Source of the DNA: JAPPLB01 sp965208945
GTDB taxonomy: Bacteria; Acidobacteriota; Terriglobia; Bryobacterales; UBA6623
Direction: 5' to 3'
Assembly: GCA_965208945.1 (NCBI GenBank)
Contig: OZ242366.1
Location: 1,550,001-1,614,000 of the forward strand
DNA: 64,000 bases
Both the position numbers and the translations under genes were made by a program. Shown one piece after another: positions 53,844 through 61,555 of this stretch. The number at the start of each line of letters is the position of its first letter. Within the stretch, counting starts at the first letter, position 1. A model generated the notes under the pieces. The model was not told the DNA's origin. It worked only from the letters and a program-made list of their open reading frames with translations, and ran no database searches.

Positions 53844-54821
53844 ATGCACTTTCGACAAGCGGTGCTGATTTACAACCCGGCTTCCGGGAGAAAGCGCAAC
53901 AAGCGGGAGAGGACGGTCCTCCGAGCTCGAGACGCTATGAAGCCGTCGGTGGAAAAGGTGCACTTGGCGCGGACTTCCTGCCAGGGCGAAGCCACGCGTC
54001 TCGCAGCAAAGGCCGTCGCCGACGGCTGTGACCTGGTTGCGTCTTGCGGCGGCGACGGCACCATCAACGAATCCATCCGCGGCATGGCGGGATCCGACGT
54101 ACCCCTGCTCGCTCTCCCGGCGGGAACCGCAAACGTCCTGGCCGAAGAGGTCTCTTTTCCGGTCGATCCCGCCAAGACGGCGGCCTTGCTTCCCTCGCTG
54201 GTCGCCGTGAAAGTGCCGCTCGGCCGCGTCCAGAAGCGGAGCGTGGATGAGAGCTCGCGTGTTTTCCTGCTCATGTGCGGCGTCGGCGTCGACGCGGATA
54301 TCGTTTATCACCTGAACACTCGCCTCAAGAAATATCTCGGCAAGGGCGCCTACGTGCTCGGCTCACTGGAGCAGTTCCGGCAACGCAAGTTCCAGCACTT
54401 CGATGTCCGCATCAACGGCGAAATCCACGACTGCACCTTCGCTCTCATCAGCAAAAGCCGCCGCTACGCCGGAAAGCTGATCATCGCTTCCGGAGCACAC
54501 TTGCTCGCCCGGCATTTTCAGGTCGTCCTCTTCCACGGCGAGACGCCTCTGCGCTATGTCGGTTATCTGGCCCAAGTCGCCACCGGCACGCTCGATCAAT
54601 TCGAAGGCGTGACCTTCCATCGCACCGATTGCGTCGAGCTCCTCCCCCGCTCTGGCGGTCAAGTTCATATCGAAGTCGACGGGGAATATGCCGGTCGTCT
54701 CCCTGCGACCGTCGAAACCCTTCCCGACGCGCTGACGCTGTTGCTTCCCCGTGAATACGTCGAGCGCCGGCCATCGGTTCCGCTTCGTTCAGAAGCCGTC
54801 TCGAGCGTCTCCCGGCTGTAG
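53844..54821 (+). CDS. Diacylglycerol kinase family (DAGK_cat) lipid kinase, 325 aa
   Basis: An atypical lipid kinase resembling DgkB/YegS and sphingosine kinases: AVLIYNPASGRKRNKRERTV at the N-terminus, the nucleotide loop SCGGDGTINE (GGDGT 69-73), PLLALPAGTANVLAEEV and MCGVGVDADIVYHLN. The C-terminal beta domain contains LIIASGAHLLARHFQVVLFH and QVHIEVDGEYAGRLPATVE. It phosphorylates diacylglycerol or a similar lipid in the membrane's cytoplasmic face. The start at 53844 is favoured since the preceding open frame overlaps ligA on the opposite strand and has no known homology. The YdjM-like gene starts 3 bp after the stop. Confidence 0.88.
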   Translation: MHFRQAVLIYNPASGRKRNKRERTVLRARDAMKPSVEKVHLARTSCQGEATRLAAKAVADGCDLVASCGGDGTINESIRGMAGSDVPLLALPAGTANVLAEEVSFPVDPAKTAALLPSLVAVKVPLGRVQKRSVDESSRVFLLMCGVGVDADIVYHLNTRLKKYLGKGAYVLGSLEQFRQRKFQHFDVRINGEIHDCTFALISKSRRYAGKLIIASGAHLLARHFQVVLFHGETPLRYVGYLAQVATGTLDQFEGVTFHRTDCVELLPRSGGQVHIEVDGEYAGRLPATVETLPDALTLLLPREYVERRPSVPLRSEAVSSVSRL

Positions 54822-54824
54822 CCG

Positions 54825-55868
54825 ATGGAGAACCTGACTCATACTCTGGTCGGAGTTCTCCTCGCACGAGCCGGTCTCGATCGGTGGACACCCCGCGCCA
54901 CCGCCCTCTGTATCGTCGCGGCCAACCTGCCCGACATCGACATCGTCACGGCCGGATCGTCCATCAATTACCTCACATACCACCGCCACATCACGCACTC
55001 GCTCCCGGCTGTACCCGTGATGGCCGCCTTGACAGTGTTGATCGTCGAGGGTGTTCACCGCGTTGCTCGACGCGGTGGCGACCGAATCCGCTGGAGACCC
55101 GCTTTCGCGGTCTCCCTTATCGCAACGCTCTCTCATGCAGCGCTCGATATGACGAACGCTTACGGAACGCGCCTCTGGCTCCCGTTCGATGGTCGCTGGT
55201 CAAGCTGGGATCTCCTTTTCATCGTCGACCTCTGGGTCTGGGCGATTCTTTTGGCCCCACTGTTGATCCTGTTTGCCCTGCGTGTCATCCGCCGCCGAGC
55301 GGGTCCGGGGTATGCCCCGAAACTCGCCTGGGCCGGGCTGGCGATCCTCGTCGCCTACATCGGATTCCGAGCGGTCCTGCACGACCGCGTCATCACGGAT
55401 CTCAACGAAGGAATGTACGCCGGCGGACCGCCGCTCCGCGTAGCCGCGTTCCCTCTGCCGCTGGAGATCTTCCGATGGAGCGCCTTCGTCGAGACCGAGC
55501 GGTCTTTCCTGACCGGGGTCTCCGACGCTCGCCGATCCTCGATGTCTCCGAAGTGGCAATGCATCGACAAGGCGGAAGAGACCGTCATCCTGCAAAAAGC
55601 GCGCTCCGGCCCCGTCGCGCAACAGTATCTCGACTTCGCCGCCTATGCCCGCGCCGAGGTTACGCCCCTTCCCACCGGCCATCGCATCCAGTTCAGCGAC
55701 TTCCGCTTTCGCCGCGGCGAGGCCGCCGGCTTCCTCTGCACCGTTGAACTCGACCACGACCACAACATCATCAACGAGGAGTTTCGCTTCTGGGGCGGCT
55801 CCGGCCTCTTCTCCTTTTCCCAACGCCTGCTCCCATCGCTCTTCTCGGCCAACACCGATCCGGAATAA
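54825..55868 (+). CDS. YdjM-like membrane-bound metal-dependent hydrolase
   Basis: A 347-residue protein with the conserved N-terminal block MENLTHTLVGVLLARAGLDR, ANLPDIDIV, and YHRHITHS; these His and Asp residues are the predicted metal site of the LexA-binding inner membrane hydrolase (YdjM) family. Several hydrophobic helices follow (LPAVPVMAALTVLIVEG, SWDLLFIVDLWVWAILLAPL, LAWAGLAILVAYIGFRAVL), then a C-terminal beta domain facing outwards. It is coupled with the lipid kinase (3-bp gap), so a role in membrane lipid turnover is possible. Confidence 0.8.
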   Translation: MENLTHTLVGVLLARAGLDRWTPRATALCIVAANLPDIDIVTAGSSINYLTYHRHITHSLPAVPVMAALTVLIVEGVHRVARRGGDRIRWRPAFAVSLIATLSHAALDMTNAYGTRLWLPFDGRWSSWDLLFIVDLWVWAILLAPLLILFALRVIRRRAGPGYAPKLAWAGLAILVAYIGFRAVLHDRVITDLNEGMYAGGPPLRVAAFPLPLEIFRWSAFVETERSFLTGVSDARRSSMSPKWQCIDKAEETVILQKARSGPVAQQYLDFAAYARAEVTPLPTGHRIQFSDFRFRRGEAAGFLCTVELDHDHNIINEEFRFWGGSGLFSFSQRLLPSLFSANTDPE

Positions 55869-56066
55869 ATCCGCAGCGTCCTGCCGCGATAGCGACCTGC
55901 TGGTGGGGTAAATCTCTTGCGGCGATGGGATCGATGCACAGGTTCGGCATCGAGGCGGCCTCGAACAACGTCAACTCCCAGGCGCAGCCCAAGAAACTCC
56001 CTCTGAGCCTGCCGGCAAAGAGCTATTGAGGTCTCTGCCTATAATGACCGTAGCCCTTCCACTCGC
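55869..56066. other. Spacer before the tRNA gene
   Basis: A 34-codon frame (55925-56029, MGSMHRFGIEAASNN...) is possible but has no supporting feature. The TATAAT for the tRNA is at its end. Nothing else is seen. Confidence 0.35.
56040..56045 (+). promoter_or_regulatory. -10 box of the tRNA gene
   Basis: Perfect TATAAT, 21 bp before the tRNA 5' end, which fits a start at about 56052 and a short leader. The -35 region is weak. Confidence 0.6.
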
Positions 56067-56156
56067 GGTGAGGTGCGAGAGTGGTTGAATCGGGCGGTCT
56101 CGAAAACCGTTGAGGTCTTGCGGCCTCCGTGGGTTCGAATCCCACCCTCACCGCCA
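56067..56156 (+). tRNA. tRNA-Ser (anticodon CGA)
   Basis: 90 nt including the encoded CCA. The acceptor stem GGTGAGG pairs fully with CCTCACC, with discriminator G. The anticodon loop CTCGAAA has CGA, decoding UCG. The variable arm is long (GTTGAGGTCTTGCGGCCTC), as expected for serine tRNAs, and the T-arm GTGGGTTCGAATCCCAC is canonical. tRNA-Ser genes are common integration sites; a broken IS630 element lies 120 bp downstream. Confidence 0.97.
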
Positions 56157-56334
56157 TCATTTTGTTCTAAACCAAACTTCCAGCTCCTGATCTCCCTCTC
56201 TCAGTCTGCAAGTTACTCGGGCAGTTGCAGTTCCGTTCTTTGTGGGCAACCTCGGAAAGGTCGCGATTCAGGCCAGCTAGGGCATTTTCAGCGATAATGA
56301 AGATGGCTCTGGCAAATGCTACGGCGCGAAGACG

Positions 56335-57358
56335 ATGGCAAAAGCGTATTCGGACGATTTGCGCCGCAAACTCATTGAGGCGCATCAGCAGGGAGAAGGA
56401 AGCCTGGAGGTGTTGGCGCGGCGTTTCCACGTCAGCGTGGGCTGGGCCAGGAAGGTGTCGGCGACGTATCGACGCAGCGGCAGTTGGGCGCGGCCACCGT
56501 CAGGCCCGCGAGGACCGCGCAGCAAATTCACGGTGGAGATCCGTCAGCAGGTGGGCGAATGGATGGCAGAACAGCCCGATCTGACGTTGCACGAACTGCA
56601 GTCGCGGCTGCACGAGGAGTTGCGACTCAGAGCGAGTATCGGTCGGTTGTGGAGTCTGTTGCGGGAGATGGGGTTGCGCTTGAAAAAAAACGCTCTACGC
56701 CGCCGAGCAAGACACTGCCGCCAACCGACAGCGGCGCACGGAGTGGCGGCAGCAAGCAAGGCGGATCGACCCGGAAAGGTTGATTTTCTTAGACGAAAGC
56801 AGTGTGGCTACGGAAATGACTCGCCGCTACGGACGTGCGCGGCGCGGCCGCCGCGTGCGGGAAGGCGTGACGGCGAGGCGTTGGCGAACGTTGAGCGTGT
56901 TGGGGGCGATTCGCCGTTCGGGATGGGTTGGGGCCATGACTATCGAGGCGCCGACGGACGGCGAGATCTTCCTCACTTACTTGCAGTAGGTGCTGGGCCC
57001 ACAACTCGAACCCGGCGACGTCGTGGTGATGGACAATCTGGCGGCCCATAAGGTCGCAGGAGTACGCGAAAGCATCCAGGCGCGCGGTGCCGAGCTGCTC
57101 TATCTGCCACCCTACTCGCCCGACTTCAACCCCATCGAAGCGTGCTGGGCACAGGCCAAGCAACAACTGCGCAGCGCCAAGGCCCGCTCGCTGGCCGCGC
57201 TCGAAACATGCCTTGCCGACGCGCTGCAATCCATAATCCCATTTGCAACACAGGCGATACCCTCGCTACCGCTCGGGTGGCTCAGCAATGGTTGCTCCGG
57301 ACCAGCCAGGCTCACGTACAGACACAGAGCGCGAGGCCCACTCGGTCCGGGACCGTGA
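56335..57358 (+). pseudogene. IS630-family transposase, frameshifted and with an internal amber stop
   Basis: The N-terminal helix-turn-helix part (AKAYSDDLRRKLIEAHQQGE, FHVSVGWARKVSATYR) is in frame 1. At an A8 tract (56683-56690) the protein continues in another frame with KKTLYAAEQDTAANRQRRTE and IFLDESSVATEMTRRYG. A TAG at 56987-56989 then interrupts, followed by LGPQLEPGDVVVMDNLAAHK and LPPYSPDFNPIEACW. The DDE triad (D in FLDESS, D in VMDN, E in NPIE) is preserved. Homology fades after about 57235. A candidate left end CTAG + GGCATTTTCAGCGATAATG lies at 56277, but I find no matching right end. IS630/Tc1-mariner enzymes favour TA-containing targets such as CTAG. Now inactive without readthrough and frameshifting. 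Confidence 0.85.
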
Positions 57359-57405
57359 CAGCCAGCGTTGTCTCCGGCACTCTTGCGACGAATGGCGGAG
57401 TGACG

Positions 57406-58620
57406 CTATGGCTTGCTTGCGATCCGCACCAGCCGATTCCCCGTCCGTACTACAAACGACCCGTCTGCAGCCGCCACGCCGTAGACCCGGCCCTCAGTGC
57501 TGAGTTGGCTCGTGGCAACCATTTCTCCACTGAATTGGGAAAGGACTGCGGCCGTACCGTCGACTCCGAAGAAGTAAAGGCGTTCTCCGTCCGTTATCCC
57601 TGTCGCCCAGCATCCGGACGGAAGCCGCCTCGTCGAGACTTGCTGCCCAGTCTGCAGATCCAGTTCGAAGAGGACGCCGACGGAATTGACGAGCCACACG
57701 CGCTCTCCTGCGATCAACGGAGAGCTGAACTCGGTCGTGGCCTTGTCAGCCGTCCACAGGGTCGCGTCTGGAGCATCCAGCCGGAAGGCGTGCGTCCCGC
57801 CGGCCTCGCCCGAGGCAATCACTACCAGGCTCCCGGCCACGCCGGCCGATGGAACAGCGTATCCGCGGCCGCCGCGGGCCGGACGGCGGAAGACCTCCTC
57901 TCCCTTGTCACTGTCGTATGCCGCCACCCCGCCCCCAGCTGTGGTCAGCAAGAGCGAGCGGCCCTGGTGCTGAATCATCACGGGCGTTGAAAAGGACGGA
58001 GCCGGGGGCAGGTCACGCACCCAAACGTCACGGCCGTCTTCGTTGGCGATCGCGTACAGACGCCCGCCTCCGAACGGGGCGACATGCAGGAAGAGACGGT
58101 CCCCGGACAGGATGGGCGAGCTGCCGAGGCCGTGGTTGCCGACCCAGTTTTCGCCGCTCCGGGGCAGGAACCGCGCCCAGCGCTGCTTCCCTGCGTGATC
58201 GAGGCCGATCAGGTCGCCGCTCTCGAAGAACGCATAGACGCCATCATTGTCCACAACGGGCGTGGGTGCGGCGTTTGCCATCCGCTCATGCGCTTCGGTC
58301 GGCGCAGAGGAAGGCCTCCGATCCACCCACGCAAGTTCTCCGTCCGACAGCCGGTATGCCGCGATCACCAAAGTCTCCTTGCGGCTGCCCACCGTAGAGG
58401 TGACGTACACAGTGCCACTCTGGATGACCGGACTCGACTGCCCGTAGCCCTCAAGCCCGACTGACCAAGCCACGTTGGACTGGTCGGACCAAGCTAAGGG
58501 CAAGCCGCGAGCCGAGGTAAGGCTCGATCCGTCGCCTCGAAATCCAGGCCAGCTGTCCCCGGCCAGCAGACCGGAGGCCATGAGGGCGGCAAAGGGAATA
58601 GCCTTTCTCATCGTGGGCAT
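57406..58620 (-). CDS. PQQ-type beta-propeller secreted protein, 404 aa
   Basis: A signal peptide (MRKAIPFAALMASGLLAGD) precedes an eight-bladed propeller with tandem PQQ-like repeats: WPGFRGDGSSLTSARGLPLA, NVAWSVGLEGYGQSSPVIQS, TVYVTSTVGSR, GDRLFLHVAPFGGGRLYAIA, ELDLQTGQQVSTRRLPSGCW. It lacks the enzyme-type catalytic residues, so a BamB-like or binding role is more likely than dehydrogenase. The start may be 58620 or 58611 (MRKAIPF). It follows the TonB-dependent receptor with no gap (the ATG follows the TAA), hence one transcript with the receptor and chelatase-like gene. Confidence 0.8.
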   Translation of the reverse strand: MPTMRKAIPFAALMASGLLAGDSWPGFRGDGSSLTSARGLPLAWSDQSNVAWSVGLEGYGQSSPVIQSGTVYVTSTVGSRKETLVIAAYRLSDGELAWVDRRPSSAPTEAHERMANAAPTPVVDNDGVYAFFESGDLIGLDHAGKQRWARFLPRSGENWVGNHGLGSSPILSGDRLFLHVAPFGGGRLYAIANEDGRDVWVRDLPPAPSFSTPVMIQHQGRSLLLTTAGGGVAAYDSDKGEEVFRRPARGGRGYAVPSAGVAGSLVVIASGEAGGTHAFRLDAPDATLWTADKATTEFSSPLIAGERVWLVNSVGVLFELDLQTGQQVSTRRLPSGCWATGITDGERLYFFGVDGTAAVLSQFSGEMVATSQLSTEGRVYGVAAADGSFVVRTGNRLVRIASKP

Positions 58621-61509
58621 TTAGAAGGTCACTCGCATTGAGAGCTGGAATTGGCGTGGCTCGTACGTCCTCACCGCCCGGCCGAACCGTCCGTCACCGA
58701 TGTTGTTGATCGGCTGGTGGTAGTTCACTCGGTTCAGGATGTTGAAGACCTCCGCCCGGAACCTCAGACTCATGGTGTCCCGGACCGGCACCTCCTTCTC
58801 CAACGTCACATGGAGGTCGAAGTAGGACGGGCCCAGCTCGGAATTGCGGGCCAGCGAACCCACCGTGCCGGGGGCCGGCAGGATCTGGTCCGGCTCAACC
58901 CCCTGGGCCAACCGGAACAGCCGGCTGCCCATAGGCGATCGATCGATCGTCCCCGCAACGTCGTTGATCCGGTTGATCCGCGACCCGTTCGGATTGTCAG
59001 TGTTCGACAGGAGCGAGAACGGGCTGCCGCTGCGCGCCCATAGGAGAGTGCCAATCTGCCAGCCTCCGAGCAGGCGCCTCCGCCGGGCGAACGGCAGTTC
59101 GTAGGTGCCGTAGGCAGTCAGCACATGCGGCTGGTGGAAGTCAGCGAAGGAGCGATCCAAGTTCCAGTTGGACTGGCCGGTCGGCACGGTGCCGGAGTTC
59201 GAAGCCACGTCGATGGTCCGCGAGAACGTGTAGGCCAAGCGGTACGAGAGGCCTCGCCCCAAGCGCGCCCGCATCGAAGCCTGCAGGGCGTCGTAATCCG
59301 AGTACGCGCCGCCCGTCAGGTAACTCACCACCCCACGGCTGGGGTCGGGGCGAAATGGTGCGCGCAGGTTCGGCCCGCCGTTCGGCAGCGAAGTTCTTGT
59401 CAGCTTCAGCGCCCGGTTCCCAACGTAGGCGATGCTCCCGACGGAACCGGCGCCCCACAACTGGCGTTCGAGGGTGAGGTTCCAGTTCTGCACGTAAGGG
59501 TTGACCAACCCGCGGTCCAGGACGTACTCGTCGGAACCGACCCGGGCACCCTCTAGGGGGTCTGGCAACCTCGGGCGGAAACGGGAGTAGGTGGTGACCC
59601 TTGGCGGCGCGAAGCGCGACTGCGCGATGAAGCCCATTTGCAGGGGACTAAAGAAGAACCCGTAGCCGCCGCGCAGGACAGTCTTGTCAGCCCCTCCGAG
59701 ATTCCATGCGAAGCCGACCCGAGGTGCGAGGTTGTTCGGATCGGAGCGGTAGTCCTGGTCGAGCCGGCCGAACTTCTCGCTAGGAACGCCGTAGAATTCG
59801 TAGCGGAGGCCCAGATTGAGCGTCAGGTCGGGGGTGATCCGCCAGTCGTCCTGCGCATAGAGGCTGAATTCGTGGTTGCGCTGGTCGATGCGCGAGTCGC
59901 CGAACGCGCGGGAGTAGATAAGAGGCTGTCCACCCAGAAACGCCCCGATCGAGGGAAAGATCATGAGCCCGTTGAAATTGCGGTCGCTGACGGAGTTGTA
60001 CTGGATGTGTCGTCCGATCACTCCGGCCTTGAGCGAGTGTCTGCCGGCGACAAGGGTGAAATCGTTCGAGTATGTGTAGTTATGGAAGCGGGTCTGTGTC
60101 AGCGGAATGAACGTGCCCAGGCGGGGCAGGCCCGTCACCAAGATGACTCCCGCCTGCCCGTTGATCGCCGGATCACCGAGAGACGGATTGCCGGGGCTGA
60201 CCTGCGCGTTATAGGTTGAGTACGTCGCGCGGAACTGGTTGAACGCCCTCAAGGAAAGGGAGGATTCCACGCTGACGACTCCGGAGCGGGAGTAGTTGTC
60301 TGTTTCCGCGTTGCCTGCAGCGAGCCGATCGCGCGTCGGGCCGATCGCGTTGACCCAGTTGCCCCTGGCGCTGAGTCGGTGCTGGTCGCCGGGCTGCCAA
60401 TCGAGCCGGAGCAGCCCTGTCTGGCTGGTCTGCGGACTCGGCACGGCCGCGCTGTGAAGGTTCGTGCCCGGAACGTTCGGTTCCGGGTAGAGCGGCAGCA
60501 AGGCGCGGACACTCGGGGCAGCCCTCGCGCGCTGTTCGGCGGTCAGGGTTTGGATGGTCGACGAGGCGCGGTACTGGTTGCGAATGCCCAACTCGTATCC
60601 GCCGAAGAAGAACAGCTTGTTGCGAACGACGGGTCCGCCCAGCGTGACGCCAGGCATGTTGAGCCGTCGCTCCGGGCGCTGGGAGAGCAACGCCCCCCGT
60701 GCGTTCAGTTTTTCGTTCTGGAAGAAATGATAGGCAGATCCGTGCCACTCGTTCCCGCCACGCTTGGTAACGAGATTGACGACTGCACCGGAAGCCCGTC
60801 CGAACTCGGCCTTGAAGTTCGACGTCTGCATCTCGAACGCCTCAACAGTCTCCATCGAAACCGGCTGCTCCGTCAGCCCGCGCCCCATCAGGTTGCCGGC
60901 GACCGGATCGTTGTACTCGGCGGAGTCGACCATCGTGTTGACGGCTCCCAGCGGACGGTTGCCGTTGACCGTGAACGGCGCGTGGCTCGCACGCGAGAAG
61001 CCCACGCCGGGAGTCTGGTAGCTGATTGCCCGATAGTTCCGACCCACGTTGTTGGTCACCATCGGGATGCTGGCGACCTCCGACGGCTCATAGCTGGAGC
61101 CGCGTACCCCGCTGGAGGCAACCCGCTCGATTTCGGCGAACGAGCCGACCACTGTGATTTCCTCGGAGACGAGGCCGAGTTCGAGGCGGATGTTGCGCGT
61201 GACCTCTTGTCCGGCGACCAGCTCGATGTCTTCGGCTCGGTAGGCGCGGAAGCTGTCCTTCTCAGCTACCAACCGGTAGGCGCCGGTGTCGAGGACGGCC
61301 AGTCGATACAGTCCAGCGCCAGAGCTGAGGGACACCGTGACCGCTCCCGTCCGCAGGGATTCCAGCGTGACCGTCGCGTCGGCGACTGGCGCTCCTGACG
61401 GATCCAGAACCGTTCCAGTCAGCGTCGCAGAACCGACCTGGGCGCTTAACTGGCCAGTGCCGAACAGGCACGAGGAAATGAGGATTGCTGTGCGAATTAT
61501 CGTTTTCAA
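58621..61509 (-). CDS. Oar-like TonB-dependent receptor with carboxypeptidase-regulatory domain, 962 aa
   Basis: Signal peptide, then an N-terminal CarboxypepD_reg-like Ig domain (GSATLTGTVLDPSGAPVADA; ATVTLESLRTGAVTVSLSSG; YRLAVLDTGAYRLVAEKDSF), a plug domain (EITVVGSFAEIERVASSGVR, MVTNNVGRNYRAISY) and a long 22-strand-like barrel rich in aromatic residues (WHGSAYHFFQNEKLNARGAL; YSNDFTLVAGRHSLKAGVI; FSLYAQDDWRITPDLTLNLG; FEYVLDRGLVNPYVQNWNLT) ending with the typical C-terminal Phe (QLSMRVTF). No clear TonB box is visible. Related Acidobacteriota proteins (Oar-like) import large or complex ligands. The adjacent CobN-like gene suggests the ligand may contain a tetrapyrrole. It lies in the same transcript, 46 bp after that gene. 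Confidence 0.87.
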   Translation of the reverse strand: MKTIIRTAILISSCLFGTGQLSAQVGSATLTGTVLDPSGAPVADATVTLESLRTGAVTVSLSSGAGLYRLAVLDTGAYRLVAEKDSFRAYRAEDIELVAGQEVTRNIRLELGLVSEEITVVGSFAEIERVASSGVRGSSYEPSEVASIPMVTNNVGRNYRAISYQTPGVGFSRASHAPFTVNGNRPLGAVNTMVDSAEYNDPVAGNLMGRGLTEQPVSMETVEAFEMQTSNFKAEFGRASGAVVNLVTKRGGNEWHGSAYHFFQNEKLNARGALLSQRPERRLNMPGVTLGGPVVRNKLFFFGGYELGIRNQYRASSTIQTLTAEQRARAAPSVRALLPLYPEPNVPGTNLHSAAVPSPQTSQTGLLRLDWQPGDQHRLSARGNWVNAIGPTRDRLAAGNAETDNYSRSGVVSVESSLSLRAFNQFRATYSTYNAQVSPGNPSLGDPAINGQAGVILVTGLPRLGTFIPLTQTRFHNYTYSNDFTLVAGRHSLKAGVIGRHIQYNSVSDRNFNGLMIFPSIGAFLGGQPLIYSRAFGDSRIDQRNHEFSLYAQDDWRITPDLTLNLGLRYEFYGVPSEKFGRLDQDYRSDPNNLAPRVGFAWNLGGADKTVLRGGYGFFFSPLQMGFIAQSRFAPPRVTTYSRFRPRLPDPLEGARVGSDEYVLDRGLVNPYVQNWNLTLERQLWGAGSVGSIAYVGNRALKLTRTSLPNGGPNLRAPFRPDPSRGVVSYLTGGAYSDYDALQASMRARLGRGLSYRLAYTFSRTIDVASNSGTVPTGQSNWNLDRSFADFHQPHVLTAYGTYELPFARRRRLLGGWQIGTLLWARSGSPFSLLSNTDNPNGSRINRINDVAGTIDRSPMGSRLFRLAQGVEPDQILPAPGTVGSLARNSELGPSYFDLHVTLEKEVPVRDTMSLRFRAEVFNILNRVNYHQPINNIGDGRFGRAVRTYEPRQFQLSMRVTF

Positions 61510-61555
61510 GGTTTCTTCCTTTCAATTGCGGTGCCACGCGGTGGGCCCCGCGTGG

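Noticed and set aside
57230..57405. Right end of the IS630 element
   Set aside because: No sequence complementary to the left candidate end (GGCATTTTCAGCG) could be found; the end may be deleted.
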